DNA of 64,000 bases from Megaustenia siamemsis (GCA_032433765.1 JAVIAB010000159.1:60764043-60828042), one strand, 5' to 3'; positions 1-12,424 are shown, counted from the first letter of the stretch. Translations and numbers: made by a program. The notes: generated by a model from the letters alone, not told the origin.

Positions 1-2040
1 GATCCATGTGTGCATGTTGCTGATTCATGTGTGCATGTAGCTGATCCATGTGTGCATGTTGCTGATCCATGTGTGCATGTAGCTGATCCATGTGTGCATG
101 TAGCTGATCCATGTGTGCATGTAGCTGATCCATGTGTGCATGTAGCTGATCCATGCGTGCATGTAGCTGATCCATGTGTGCATGTAGCTGATCCATGTGT
201 GCATGTAGCTGATCCATGTGTGCATGTTGCTGATCCATGTGTGCATGTTGCTGATCCATGTGTGCATGTAGCTGATCCATGTGTGCATGTTGCTGATCCA
301 TGTGTGCATGTAGCTGATCCATGTGTGCATGTTGCTGATCCATGTGTGCATGTAGCTGATCCATGTGTGCATGTTGCTGATTCATGTGTGCATGTAGCTG
401 ATCCATGTGTGCATGTTGCTGATCCATGTGTGCATGTAGCTGATCCATGTGTGCATGTAGCTGATCAATGTGTGCATGTAGCTGATCCATGTGTGCATGT
501 AGCTGATCAATGCGTGAATGTAATAGTTCCATGAGTTTATGTAGCTGGTACATGTGTGTTTTTAGCTGATCCATGTGTGCATGTAGCTGATCCATGTGTG
601 CATGTAGCTGATCCATGTGTGCATGATACTGATCCATGTGTGCATGTAGTTGATCCATGTGTGCATGTAGCTGATCCATGTGTGCATGTAGTTGATCCAT
701 GTGTGCATGTAGCTGATCCATGTGTGCATGTAGTTGATCCATGTGTGCATGTAGCTGATCCATGTGTGCATGTAGCTGATCCATGTGTGCATGTAGTTGA
801 TCCATGTGTGCATGTAGCTGATCCATGTGTGCATGTAGCTGATCCATGTGTGCATGTAGTTGATCCATGTGTGCATGTAGCTGATCCATGTGTGCATGTA
901 GTTGATCCATGTGTGCATGTAGCTGATCCATGTGTGCATGTAGCTGATCCATGTGTGCATGTAGCTGATCCATGTGTGCATGTAGCTGATCCATGTGTGC
1001 ATGTAGCTGATCCATGTGTGCATGTAGCTGATCCATGTGTGCATGTAGCTGATCCATGTGTGCATGTAGCTGATCCATGTGTGCATGTTGCTGATCCATG
1101 TGTGCATGTAGCTGATCCATGTGTGCAGGTTGCTGATCCATGTGTGCATGTAGCTGATCCATGTGTGCATGTAGCTGATCCATGTGTGCATGTAGTTGAT
1201 CCATGTGTGCATGTAACTGTTCCATGTGTGCATGTAGTTGATCCATGTGTGCATGTAGCTGATCCATGTGTGCATGTAGTTGATCCATGTGTGCATGTAG
1301 TTGATCCATGTGTGCATGTAGCTGATCTATGTGTGCATGTAGCTGATCCATGTGTGCATGTAGTTGATCCATGTGTGCATGAAGCTGATCCATGTGTGCA
1401 TGTAGCTGATCCATGTGTGCATGTAGCTGATCTATGTGGGCATGTAGCTGATCCATGTGTGCATGTAGCTGATCTATGTGGGCATGTAGCTGATCCATGT
1501 GTGCATGTAGCTGATCCATGTGGGCATGTAGCTGATTCATGTGGGCATGTAGCTGATCCATGTGGGCATGTAGCTGATTCATGTGTGCATGTAGCTGATC
1601 CATGTGGGCATGTAGCTGATTCATGTGGGCATGTAGCTGATCCATGTGTGCATGTAGCTGATCCATGTGTGCATGTAGCTGATCCATGTGTGCATGTAGC
1701 TGATACATGTGTGCATGTTGCTGATCCATGTGTGCATGTAATTGTTCCATCTGTGCATGTAGGTGATCCATGTGTGCATGTAACTGTTCCATGTGTACAT
1801 GTAGCTGATCCATGTGTGCATGATACCGTTCCATGTGTACATGTAGCAGATCCATGTGTGCATGTAGCTGATCCATGCGTGAATGCAACAGTTCCATGTG
1901 TGTTTATAGCTGATCCATGTGTGCATGTAGCTGATCCATGTATGCATGTAGCTTATCCATGTGTTTATGTAGCTGGTCCATGTGTGCATGTATCTAGTCC
2001 ATGTAGCTGGTCCATGTCTACATGTAGGTGCTGCATGTTT
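1..2040. repeat. 21-bp satellite array, truncated by window start
   Basis: About 97 head-to-tail copies of a 21-bp unit (core TGATCCATGTGTGCATGTAGC). Homogeneous copies alternate with variants such as TAGT or TTGC for TAGC. A break of divergent units lies at about 500-560 and the array decays from about 1,700 onward. Because 21 is a multiple of three and the unit lacks stops in several frames, long repetitive reading frames appear on both strands (for example a 7-residue CVHVADP repeat). These look like a by-product of the repeat, not protein selection: synonymous and nonsynonymous positions vary alike and there is no gene context. Confidence 0.95.
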
Positions 2041-2231
2041 GCAAGCTAGACTGCGTGTGTGGTTGTCTTTTTGACCTTGTTGTGGTCTATGGCAGTTAAC
2101 TGAGATAATATATGATAGTATAATAATGTAAGTGTTGCTACATTTAAAAAAAAAGGAGATAATTATGATGTTAGAATCTACATTCTGAGTGTAAGTACAC
2201 GAATTTGCGTGAATCACATGGATTCTCAAAG

Positions 2232-2515
2232 TTAAGAGGGCACAGAGATTGCATAATTAAATTCATGTTTTAAGCGAAGAAAAGAGTTGATTACAAATCC
2301 CTCTGTATAGATGACTGCATCTCTCGCAACAGTGTTGTCATAGAGAAGACCGTTGACCTCCGCACTGACCACGACTGATTCTCGTTCCCTACATTTCCTG
2401 TCGAGTGTGACAATACACGAGAATGCCCCCTTGAATGACGTTGGCCTGACCTGTTTGATGACATCTTCTGCTCGGCCCACCCATGATTTACCTCTTTTTA
2501 GCCTACACCCACTTT
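2232..2515 (-). mobile_element. LINE ORF2 fragment, RT/RNase H junction (inverted 5' part)
   Basis: Read on the minus strand this encodes the stretch that precedes the RNase H domain in an RNase H-bearing LINE, ending near the first catalytic Asp motif (here YTEG, where YTDG is expected). It matches the related copy at 25,750-26,778 nearly word for word at DNA level, including the segment around 2,353-2,490. It abuts 2,516-2,960, which encodes the rest of the same domain on the opposite strand. The pair looks like one insertion with a 5' inversion. Confidence 0.7.
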
Positions 2516-2960
2516 CCAGAGTACACCAACGCCTGTATACTGAGTGTTTCGATGAGCATAATAAGAAAAGTGGAGACAGGTTTTGTACGCATGCAATGGG
2601 TAGGATCTTTGCAGAAGTCAAAAATACGAAACGTCACCTTTGTCTACTATCCAGAACGTGCGGAAGTTCGGGGAAATGTAAGAACGGACGTGTTGTCTAC
2701 CTGCACTATTGTTGAGGACGGTCAAGCAATGGATCGGGCGGACATCATCAATCCCCTCCGAAAAGACACAAGACTTCGATAAAGGTGTGTCCACGTCACT
2801 CCTTCGGATGAAAGAGATGGGAGTTCAGATGGGCACTGCCAGAAACGAGAAACTTAGTGGGCTTGTAAGAAGGCTAATCAACCAACACAGAACTAGAGTC
2901 GTCAGTCGCTGGACGCTGATGGGACTTGCTGAGCAGCGGATCTGAGCACCCATGACAATG
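2516..2960 (+). mobile_element. LINE RNase H C-terminal fragment (3' part)
   Basis: The plus strand encodes the second half of a LINE RNase H domain: a degenerate ACILSVSMS block (ACILSDSMS in the intact family), then a PERAEVRGN block in place of the usual P-G-H-x-G-x-x-G-N-E motif, then the DGQAMDRADIINPLR tail, followed by the ORF2 C-terminus. Key acidic and His positions are mutated and there are frameshifts, so it is a dead fragment. The same tail is found on the minus strand near 26,000. Confidence 0.7.
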
Positions 2961-2974
2961 TTCAAAGTGGAATG

Positions 2975-3560
2975 TTGATGATCCGCAATATGTTGTAGCA
3001 GCTAATGTGTTGTAGCAGCTAATGTGTTGTAGCAGCTAATGCGTTGTGGCAACTATTGTGTAGTAGCAGCTAATGTATTGTAGCAACTATTGTGTTGTAG
3101 CAGCTAATGTGTTGCAGCAGCTAATGTGCTGAAGTAGCTAATGTGTTGTAGCAGCTAATGTGTTGTAGCAGCTAATGTATTGTAGAGGCTAATGACTTAT
3201 ATCAGCTAATGTGTTGAAGTAGCTAATGTGTTGTAGCAGCTAATTATTTGAAATTGCCAATGTATTGTAGCAGCTAATGACTAATAGCAACTAATGTATC
3301 GTAGCAGCTAATGTGTTGTAGCAGCTAATACATTGTAGCAGCTAATGTGTTGTAGCAGCTAATGACTTATAGCAGCTAATGTATTGTAGCAGCTAATGAC
3401 TTATAGCAGTTAATCTGTTGTAGTAGCTAATGTGTTGTTGGAGTTAATGACTTATAGCAGCTAAAGTTTTTAGCAACTAATGTGTTGTAGCAGCTAATGA
3501 CTTATAGTAGCTAATGTGTTGTAGTAACTAATATGTTGTAGCAGCTAATGTGTTGTAGTC
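2975..3560. repeat. Degenerate 17-bp minisatellite
   Basis: About 33 copies of a 17-bp unit (core GTGTTGTAGCAGCTAAT) with frequent substitutions and a recurring variant containing GACTTATAGCAGCTAAT. There is no coding signal. It lies directly downstream of the LINE fragment ending near 2,960. Confidence 0.9.
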
Positions 3561-3639
3561 ATCTATAATCATCACTTGTTTTCTTTTTGCGGTATGCAGC
3601 ATATTAATATGTATTAACAGCACAATTCTATATCTAGAG

Positions 3640-4192
3640 ACTGACCATGGTTCCTTGCATACTTGGGCACAGTGATAACATCAGATGGAAGATGCAACAC
3701 AGAAATAAAAAGCAGAATAGCTCCGGCCAAAATAGCATTTCAGAAAATGAAAAATATCTTTTGCAACAAATCTATGTCAATAAAAATGAGAAAGAGAGTT
3801 CATCAGTGCTATATAGAACCAATTGTGACCTATGTAAGGGAATCATGACAATAGACAAGCAAATGAAAAGACGATTAGAGGCCACAGAGATGGGATATCT
3901 CAGAAGAATGTTGAAAGTTCCCTGGACAGCTAAAAAGACCAATGAGAAAGTTCTCAAAGAGGCCAACACAAAAAGGGAGCTATTAAAAAACACAAGAAAG
4001 AAGCAATCAGCATTTTTTGTGCACATCATGAGAAGAGGAAAGTTGAAATACTTGGTTACAACTGGCAAAATAAAAGGAAAGAGAGATCGTGGACGACAGA
4101 GAGAGAAAATACTGGATAGCTATATAATATAAATAGTGGAAGGACATGATCGCCAACGCCAACCGGTACGGTACATGATGATGATGACCATG
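3640..4192 (+). mobile_element. LINE 3' end (ORF2 C-terminus)
   Basis: Encodes the C-terminal region after the reverse transcriptase core: a GTVITSDGRCNTEI block, a KRRLEATEMGYLRRMLKVP block and a KGKRDRGRQREKILDS block, spread over two frames, ending in an ATGATGATGATG tail at about 4,175-4,190. Paralogous ends occur at 38,690-39,030 and 59,826-60,530. It is truncated at its 5' side and frameshifted, a typical dead-on-arrival copy. Confidence 0.85.
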
Positions 4193-4329
4193 GTTCCACT
4201 AGTGGACACGCTTGAACTAGGTCAAGCCACCTACGCTTGTGTGCGGAGCGGCAGTTGGATTGTGCCTACGCTCTCTCTACACATGATCTCATTGTTTACA
4301 TTATCGAAGATTGGTCAACTTACAATGAA

Positions 4330-4865
4330 TCCACATAAATGAAAACCCACACACTCCCTATCAACGAAATTGCAGAAACATCATCGAAGAAAGAAAAACA
4401 GATAAAAATCACAGGCAATCGAGGACATATAGGAAAACAGAACCACAAAATTGACAATCATGAAGATACAGACATTCATAAATGATGCTTACGCAGTATA
4501 AACGGATGGAAATGGCAGGACAAAATCACTAATATAGAATTATGGAAATGTACCAGTAAAATACCAGTGGATAAAGAGATACAGCGAAGACGATGGCGCT
4601 GGATAGAACACACTGAGGAAGCCAAGTGATAGTATAACACGACAGGCCCTTTTTTGGAATCCCCAGAGGAAAAGACAAAGAGGAAGACCAATGAATTATT
4701 GGAGAAGACAGAGAGATGCAGAGAGGACGATGATGAGGAATATACGGAATGATCTTGAAAGATTGGCAAGAAACAGAACGACTTGGAAAGTGTTTGTTGA
4801 AGACCTATGCTCCACTGGGAGCTAAAAAGGTAGAAGAATAGCGGCAAACATGTTCACATAGATAT
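4330..4865 (+). mobile_element. LINE 3' end, second family
   Basis: The plus strand encodes degenerate ORF2 C-terminal sequence with blocks RRRWRWIEHT, WNPQRKRQRGRP and a terminal VEDLCSTGS. The same blocks occur at 59,400-59,825 (+) and 52,560-52,787 (-), which defines a family distinct from the one at 3,640. There are multiple stops and no intact frame. Confidence 0.8.
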
Positions 4866-5565
4866 TAAAGTTACATATCATCATCATCATCATCATAGAG
4901 TGCCGTCTCCGCAACGATGCTTGGCTACAATGGAGCGTCCTTTCACTCTGTTTCTTGCTTTGATGGTGAAGGTTGTCATAGATTGACTTGCCCATCTTTT
5001 GATGTTACTCGTCCATGTTAGTCTTGGTCTGTATTACTTTTAGTAGGCTGTTGTGTCTTTCAACATGCCCCAAAAATAACATTTGTCTTGTCTTAATTGT
5101 ATTTAGTAGTTCTCTTTTTATTTTTAGTTGTTTTAAAACTTCATCGTTTGTTTTCTTTTCTTTCCAACCAATTCTACCTATTCTTCTATAAATCCAGATT
5201 TCAAACGCTCCAATTTTCTGTTATGTTTTCTTGGCTAATGTAATGTGTCTGCACCACACAGGAATAATGAGAAGATGTGATATTTTGCTATTCTTAGTTT
5301 CAAACCTGCTGTTATTTGTTTTGTTGTTAGTATATTTTTCATGGCATTAAAATTACTTTCTGCCATACCTATTCTTTTGTTTATTTCAATTTTACATTTT
5401 CCATCATTGGGTATAGTATGTCCAAGGTAGTTGTAGCTCTGAACTGTCTCCAGATGTATTCCTTCAACTGTGATATTTATTTGTTGGTCTTGATAATTTT
5501 CCTTGTTTATGATTATAGTTTTAGTCTTCCGGAGATCTTCCTGTATCATGGCAGCTACGTGTAGT
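4866..5565 (-). mobile_element. LINE 3' end, third family
   Basis: On the minus strand this is a close relative of the copy at 39,128-41,128. It encodes blocks such as LETVQSYNYLGHTIPNDGKC and MKNILTTKQITAGLKLRIAK, then a frameshifted C-terminus ending in a CAT/ATG trinucleotide tail at about 4,868-4,892. It is 5'-truncated just after the reverse transcriptase core. Confidence 0.85.
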
Positions 5566-6387
5566 CGTTTTTATAAATCGGCTCTTGTTTATATATTTAA
5601 ATGATTTACGCGACAGTCTAGTTGTGAAATTGTGTGTTGCTATTTCACGTTTGGTGTATATTTTACATCTGACGTGTGGATGAACAGTGAACTTTACCGA
5701 TATTTAAGTGGAATATGATTTATTCTTCTTTGTGTCGTGTGTTCGCGGTTCTATAGGCAAGTACATGGTTCGACAAATAAATGGCGCCGGCGTCCGGGTA
5801 TGTTTAACCCGATTGTCAAAAGGGCGGAAGAATCAGAAATTATCAACGGCCCAGAAAGCGAAACCAGCAAAGTGTGTGGTAAAAATGAAGCATATTCAGA
5901 ATGCGAACAACGAATATGACAGACACCGTGAAAGACATTTGAGCCTCATCTTGTAACATTCCAAAGAAAGCCATGGAATGATACATATAAACAACATGTA
6001 TTTTGGTGTATACAAACAGGTAATGCAATTCAATTCTGAACTTCGAGATTACAAGCTTTAAAGACCCAATCTCAAGCAACATTTATTACAACAGTTTATT
6101 GTTTCTAGAGTGACTGTGAACTGAGGGCCGCTCTTATATTGTTCATTACGTGTATATCAGTTTTTGGACATCAATGAAACTTACGGACACATAGCTTTGT
6201 AACTTGTTCCTTCATTACTGTTATTACTGTGAATGAAAATATTAAAATCAGCCTTTAACTGCTCAGCACATGCTCGTATTCCGTCATTGATCTCAACTTC
6301 TTTACTCTCGCTACCCACAAACTCAGATTGCGACACATTCAATGCATCTGCAACAGAAAGAAGACAGTCATTTTCGATTCGTGAATA
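5566..6387. other. No recognisable gene
   Basis: Low-GC sequence without tandem structure or recognisable coding similarity. Short open frames at 5,708-5,956 (+) and 5,843-6,082 (-) have no family features, no codon bias that I can see and overlap each other. I see nothing supportable here. Confidence 0.5.
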
Positions 6388-7053
<666 letters not shown>

Positions 7054-7059
7054 CCGTTC

Positions 7060-8634
7060 GCCTGAAGTATTGTCTATACCTGCATTGCCGTTTCCTGTAT
7101 AAATTGCAATGTCTTTTGTAAGTCTTGCAGTGGCCCATATAGTTTTGTCTGTAGTGTTGTATCTATGGGCCAATGGATTTCCCTCAGTATACTATATTCA
7201 TTGCAGTCTTGAAGTATGTGGTCAACAGTCTGGGGCGCCTGTCCACATGTGCATGGAGTTGAGGTGCCGATCTAGAATTTTGTGTACATGGGATTGTGGG
7301 GTCGATTGGGTTCTGTTCTGAAGCGTATAATGATAGCCTATTCCCATCTATTCATATTATGAAAGACATCCTGATTTGGGTCTTGTGGTCCTCTGATTGA
7401 TTTGAGTATCTGTTTCTTATGATGGTAGGTAACCGGTGTATCTAGTTGTGTGCCTGTTAAACCTTCCTTTGCCAACTGATCATCTTTCTCTTTTGCTGGT
7501 ATTCACAATGAGATGGGATCCACTGCAGGGTAACCTTATGGTGTTTGCAGAGTTCCGTCAATAAGTTCTACAGATGTAACATTTTATGGATTGTAGTGCA
7601 TGTAGTGTCTGATCTTGCATCGGTCAAATACACTACATACTGTGGGCTAAGATTACTGTTCAGCAGTTTTTTCTATTGCCAACTTTATTGCTTGGATTTG
7701 TGCATCGTAATTGTGACACTATTTTCCTGTTGTTATTTTATTTATATCCCTAGGGTTATTTAGGTACTCTATGTATGCACCTGCTCCCCCATTCCTTACT
7801 GCATGCTGTGCTGATCCATCTGTGTACACACGAATCCATAAGTCTTGTGGGTATTCTTCATCCAGGAAACTGAGAGTTATTGTTTTACGCTGTAGACTAT
7901 TCTGTTCATCTTTGTTAACTATTCCTTTCACTTCTGTCCGTATTTGTATTGATAATCCTGATTCCTCTTTCCAGGGAGTCTGTTCTGGTATGGACAGTAG
8001 GGGGGTTAACAACTCATGGCATTTCTGGTGTTTGTCTACAAATACACTTGGCTTGGTGGATAAAACGGCTTCTCGTCGTCCCAATGCAAGATTTTGGAAT
8101 CGGTCCTTCATTAAATGTCTCGACATGAATGACAATTTTTCTGCTCGTATCAACACCGTTGTGTCCCTACGTTCTCACAGTTCTGGTATCCTCCACAATT
8201 TCTGCGTCTCCAATAGTGGTGTTGATTTCATTGCTCCTGTGATGACCCTAAGTGTCTAGTTTTGTACATATCCAGCTCTTGCAGTGTGGTGTTTGATGCT
8301 GAGCACCATGCAGATGATCCATATTCAAAATGTCGGCGTATTCTCTGTTGGTAAACTTCACTGAGTATTTTCCCACTCACATCTCACGTGGTTCCACACA
8401 GCTATCTTAGAATAGCTAAGTATAGAATAACTAATAATATATAGAATAACTTCCTCCTTGCCTTTTTGGGTTGCCTCATTTATCTGTTGTTTCCAAGATA
8501 GTTTGTTGTCAAATGTAACTGCGTGATATGTAGCTTGTATGTCTTCTTTTACAGGCTCATTGTTTATGTAGATGACTCCAGCTTTTTGTTTGGGGAGAGT
8601 GAAAAGTGTAGCATTGCATTTGTCTGGTTTGATG
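7060..8634 (-). mobile_element. RNase H-bearing LINE, ORF2 C-terminal half
   Basis: Reading from 8,634 down: end of the reverse transcriptase thumb (TFDNKLSWKQQINEATQKGK), a connector, then an RNase H domain starting at WIRVYTDGSAQ (first catalytic Asp present), then a C-terminal Cys/His knuckle around CTCGQAPQTVDHILQDC. Frameshifts and stops separate the blocks. The architecture fits the Jockey/I-like LINEs that carry RNase H. The upstream RT parts continue at 10,880-11,485 and 12,425-12,680, beyond two later DNA-transposon insertions. Confidence 0.8.
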
Positions 8635-9347
8635 CTGTACACCAGGGATGGCCAATATGGTGCCCACAAGTGGCCCGCGACGTCCATTGTTTGGCCCGCG
8701 GCGAATAAAAAATAAAATCAGGTTGGAGTGAACAAATTGTCCTGGGTAAAATTGATTAAAAATTTGTTAAATTAACTTCTACCGTGGAGAAAGCTATCTC
8801 AAATATTCCCTAGTACTTTGTTTAAAATAAAGTATAATTATTGGTGGAAACATTCGAGGTAAATAAAATAAGAATAAGAATACAAGTAGACCTATGTTTA
8901 ACACTCGGAACACTCTAATAGTTAGTTTAACATCGCCTTCCCGTCATTCCCGACTCATCCATTTTTTTTTCCGTTTGATCATCCTGCGATCAACTGAAAC
9001 AAAGGAAGAAGCCGACGAATGGTTCTAGAAACGACTCTTGGTTTGGCGATTTCAAACAGTTTCCGCTAAGAAATACTGTCAGTCCCCCATCTCCTCCTAC
9101 CCAACACATTCACCACACAATTATTTTACTTTCAGTTTCTTTCTCTCCCATCTTTTCATCAGTCAAAATTATATATCCGATATCCAATCTGATCATTCTG
9201 ATTTTGTCGAGTTACAGTGAACAGTGCCATTTTTAACAGAAAACAGTGTTATTGTTGTAATCTGTGTTCTCATTGTCTGTTGCTTCGGTCGTGGTATTAT
9301 ATGAGCAATAAAAGTCAATTAAATGAAAAAAATCAGATGTTTTTCAT

Positions 9348-9690
9348 GTGAAATGGGAACATGATTTTTTATTTAACAACAATAATGATAGCAAACCGCA
9401 GTGCCTTGTGTGTTTGCAAGTGTTGTCTGTAAATAAAGAGTATAATCTTAAACGTCATTACACACAGCACCACGCCGCTAAATACAAGGACTACATTGGT
9501 ACAATACTTTCTACACTTGTGTCCGATTTGAAGATAAAGGTTAGTGCTCAGAAACCTGTTTTTACTACATTAACAACAAAACAAACACGTTCCTTAATGG
9601 CATCGTTTGTTGTAAGCGCAGAGATAGCGAAATCACAAAAATCATTATGTGACGGTGACTTCGTAAAGTGTTGTTCTATTAACATGGCGC
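9348..9690 (+). pseudogene. hAT transposase N-terminus (BED-like zinc finger)
   Basis: About 110 residues resembling the N-terminus of GTF2I-repeat/ZMYM-associated hAT transposases. A CLVCLQ...LKRHYTQHH arrangement gives a C-x2-C...H-x4-H zinc-binding pattern typical of BED fingers, followed by the TTKQTRSLMASFVVSAEIAK segment that precedes the catalytic RNase H-like fold in this group. The frame then runs without interruption into unrelated LINE endonuclease sequence, so the transposase is truncated by the nested insertion. Confidence 0.75.
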
Positions 9691-10790
9691 GTGCATCTAG
9701 GGAAAAAATAATTGATAGTCATTTTGAGAATGAAAGAGACAGTGAAGAATTCTACGACACACTGAATGAAATTATTAACAAGATTGACGAAAGCGACGAC
9801 ATGTTAGTGATGGGAGATTTTAATGAAAGGCTTGGGAAACGTAACAGTGAGAACAGAGATATCTTAGGACCCTTTGGCGATAAAACAGCTGAAATAAACA
9901 AAAATGGAAGCAGACTGCTGGAAAAATGTAATTCAAATAGTTTATTTGTCACCAACACATTCTTCAAACACTGAGAGTCGCAAGTATACACTTGGTACAA
10001 ATGAAATGACACACCATGCAGAAGTCAGATAGATTTTATACTAACAAGACAACAGAACAAGAAAAGAGTAACCGACAGTAGAGTAGAGATAGTTATGATC
10101 ACACTAAGACAGCCAAAAATAAAGAGAATATACGAAAACAAACAAAATAAGCGAAAAGAACAGACAATACATTTTTTTTAAAAATTAAAAGATCAAAAAT
10201 CAAGGAAAACCCTAGAAGAAAAACTAACAGAGGAATTCAAGAAACTCCCTAACGAAGTATGCACAGTAGAAGAAGAGTGGAAACAATTTAAGGAAACAGT
10301 AACCAACATCTATAAAACAGTTTGTGTAACGAAGCTAAGAACAAGAGAAGGGAAAAAGCGCACCCCGTGGTGGAACGAAACAATCAGAGAAGCAAATAAA
10401 GAAAAGAAGAAACTGTTTAAAAATTGGAGGGAGAACAAGAACCAAGAAAAATATGAAAAATATGCCTTAGTTCGAAAAAAGAGTTACAATTTTTATCAAA
10501 GAAGCTAAACAAAAGAATTGGACAGAATTCGGACAAAACATGAGCAGGGACTTAAAGACAGTCACATGAGATTTCTACAAAGCAGTAAAAGCCATAAGAG
10601 CGAGAAAAGAAAACAATGATCCTACTGAGCTGATAAATAACAAAGACGGACAGCCAATATCAAATAACCAAGTTGTATGCAACAGAGATGGAAAGAATAT
10701 TTTGAAGACCTGTTAAACATAACAACTACCAATATGACAACAAAAACCACGCTAGAACTCACAAATACTGAACCCAACATCATGAAAGAG
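9690..10790 (+). mobile_element. LINE fragment nested in the hAT element
   Basis: Encodes the C-terminal part of a LINE apurinic endonuclease (MVMGDFN-type motif seen as MLVMGDFNERLG, then NSLFVTNTFF), the basic linker TPWWNETIREANKEKKKLF and the RWKEYFEDLLN block before the reverse transcriptase. It breaks off before the RT core. Sequence on both sides returns to hAT-type DNA, including the GGCCCGCC subterminal region on the right. It is a 3'-truncated or rearranged fragment. Confidence 0.75.
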
Positions 10791-10879
10791 GAAAGTAAAA
10801 TTGTGGCTCGCCACAAAAAAAAAAATAATAAAAAAAGTGGCCCGCCATTTGAAAGAAATTGGCCATCCCTGCTGTACAC

Positions 10880-11485
10880 CATCTATTTGTCCATAAATTC
10901 ATTGCTCTTTGCAACAAATTGGAGGCCACTGTTGCATACTCCTCTTTGCATCACATTACCAAGTCACCTGCATACATTGCCACTTTGATGGCATGTGGTA
11001 GTTCAGTAACTAGGTCATTGATGTAGACTAGATAAACAATTTGGAGATAGTACCCCATCCAGTGGGACGCCCTGGCGTACTAAAGAGTTACGGCAAAGAA
11101 ATGCAAATGAACGCATAAAAATGCGAAGCTGCAGTAAAGCTAAATGTGAAGGAGAATTGAACAGAAAATAGAAAAAATGGTATGGCAAAATCTTTACGTG
11201 ATTAGTAGACGTATCTGTGGCGTCTACTAATCACGTAAAGCTTTGGTTGCCTGATCTTCAGTAGAGTAACACTGTCTAAAGCCTGCTTGTTGTGGGACAA
11301 GGAGGTTTTCACTTTCCAGGCACCACTGCAGTCGGAGTTGATTATACGTTCCATTGTTTTACACAAACAGCTTGTATGGCTGATTGGTCTATGGCCGGAT
11401 GTCGTTGAATCACCTTTTTCTTGCTTTATTAATGGAATCATTGCTTCTCTCCATACCTGTGACACTCTACCTGTGATCCAGTAAA
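10880..11485 (-). mobile_element. RNase H-bearing LINE, RT segments (continuation)
   Basis: Minus-strand RT blocks of the LINE that continues at 7,060-8,634. 11,485-11,240 encodes VWREAMIPLIKQEKG and a degenerate RPIS-LTSC fingers block. 11,020-10,880 encodes the VYINDLV...YAGDLV active-site region, where the usual YADDL is mutated to YAGDL. The stretch 11,060-11,190 instead reads on the plus strand as a LINE linker (basic, Arg/Lys-rich), so this copy is rearranged around the hairpin at 11,192-11,240. Confidence 0.65.
11192..11240. repeat. Perfect 20-bp inverted repeat with 9-base loop
   Basis: Arms 11,192-11,211 and 11,221-11,240 are perfectly complementary (CTTTACGTGATTAGTAGACG and its reverse complement) around TATCTGTGG. 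It sits where LINE sequence switches strand, so it probably marks a fold-back or inversion junction rather than a regulatory hairpin. Confidence 0.85.
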
Positions 11486-11487
11486 TA

Positions 11488-12422
11488 CAGTAATCCCTCA
11501 GTTATCGCGGTTAATAGGGACCAGAACCGGCCGCGATAAGTGAAAAACCGCGAAGTAGTGTCACCCTCTCATTTTTAACATACGTACATTTTTTGTGCAT
11601 GTGTAATATCAAAAAGTGCATATGAAACCATATAAGTGGATATGTTATCATTAGAACATTAAAGAATAGTTTGAAACATGTAAATAAAATATTAATAGTA
11701 TAAATAACATACATAAAATAATGTATAAATGATATAAATATGATACGTGTATGTGTAACATACGTAGATGTAACTAAAGTGTACATACAGTAAATATGTT
11801 TTTAGAACTTTCATTCCTATAACTGTGCTTGGAGAACGATATCGAGTCAGTTTTACTGATATTCATTTCATCACTTTTAATGTAGCGAACCGTCGATTTG
11901 TTCAATCCGTAATGGCGTGCAACAGACGCATAGCTACGGCCTGCCTTAAGCATGTCCAGAAAATTAACTTTCTCGTTCACAGTCATCATTTTTCTCTTCC
12001 TCTTTGCTTCACTAGAAGATTTAGAGGGTGGAGGACGTCTAGGAGCCATTTTCAAGGACGTCACAATCACTATTTTGCTCAAAATGACACAAGAGAACAG
12101 CAAAAAGTATCCCACCTCGAGACTAAGCATCACTTAAACATTGATTTGAATGAGCGCGGTCGTCTTCGCTGAGTATGAGAGCGAAGGTGGGGGTAACGTC
12201 TAGGCCAATCAGCTTGCGAGATTCCCGAGTCGGGAGGGATATCAAATGGCGGGATGCCAGCAGCCAATCAGAGATGTGGATTTTGAATTGTGTGGGCACT
12301 CCCTGCCTTCTGCTGGTGTGCGGACAACATTCGCGCCATAATTCCTCAATTTTGAATTTTTGAACAATCCGCGATGTACTGAGGCCGCGATAAATTAACC
12401 GCGAAGTAGCGAAGGATGACTG
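11488..12422 (-). mobile_element. Tigger/pogo-like non-autonomous transposon, TA duplication
   Basis: Ends are inverted repeats beginning CAGTAATCCCTCAG with the hallmark GTTATCGCGGTTAATAGGGA subterminal segment, mirrored on the right by CCGCGAAGTAGCGAAGGATGACTG. It is flanked by TA on both sides (11,486-11,487 and 12,423-12,424), as expected for the Tc1/mariner superfamily. The flanking LINE reading resumes across it. At 935 bp it is far shorter than an autonomous Tigger and retains only a DNA-binding-domain coding piece. Confidence 0.9.
11800..12049 (-). pseudogene. Tigger transposase N-terminal helix-turn-helix
   Basis: From an ATG at 12,049 the minus strand encodes MAPRRPPPSK, a basic stretch and then VNFLDMLKAGRSYASVARHY with NKSTVRYI, the first helix-turn-helix of CENP-B/Tigger-type transposases. 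About 80 residues are recognisable before similarity fades near 11,800. The second HTH and the DDE catalytic domain (typical proteins run several hundred residues) are absent. The open frame extends upstream of this Met, but that part has no family similarity. Confidence 0.75.
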
Positions 12423-12424
12423 TA

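Larger units (their letters stand above)
8643..10871 (+). mobile_element. hAT DNA transposon inserted in the LINE, 8-bp TSD
   Basis: The ends are inverted repeats: CAGGGATGGCCAAT at 8,643 and ATTGGCCATCCCTG ending at 10,871. Perfect 8-bp duplications CTGTACAC flank the element (8,635-8,642 and 10,872-10,879). TIR style (CAGGG-TGGCC) and 8-bp duplication are diagnostic of hAT. The two flanks join into continuous LINE coding sequence. Inside are an N-terminal transposase remnant (9,348-9,690) and a nested LINE fragment (9,690-10,790), so most of the transposase is missing. Confidence 0.92.

Noticed and set aside
10..2049. Long frames with CVHVADP repeats on the plus strand and MHTWISY repeats on the minus strand
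   Set aside because: A 21-bp unit without stops gives open frames on both strands; no unique flanking coding sequence or domain.
5708..6082. Short overlapping frames on both strands as host genes
   Set aside because: No motif, no conserved features and no start context better than chance.
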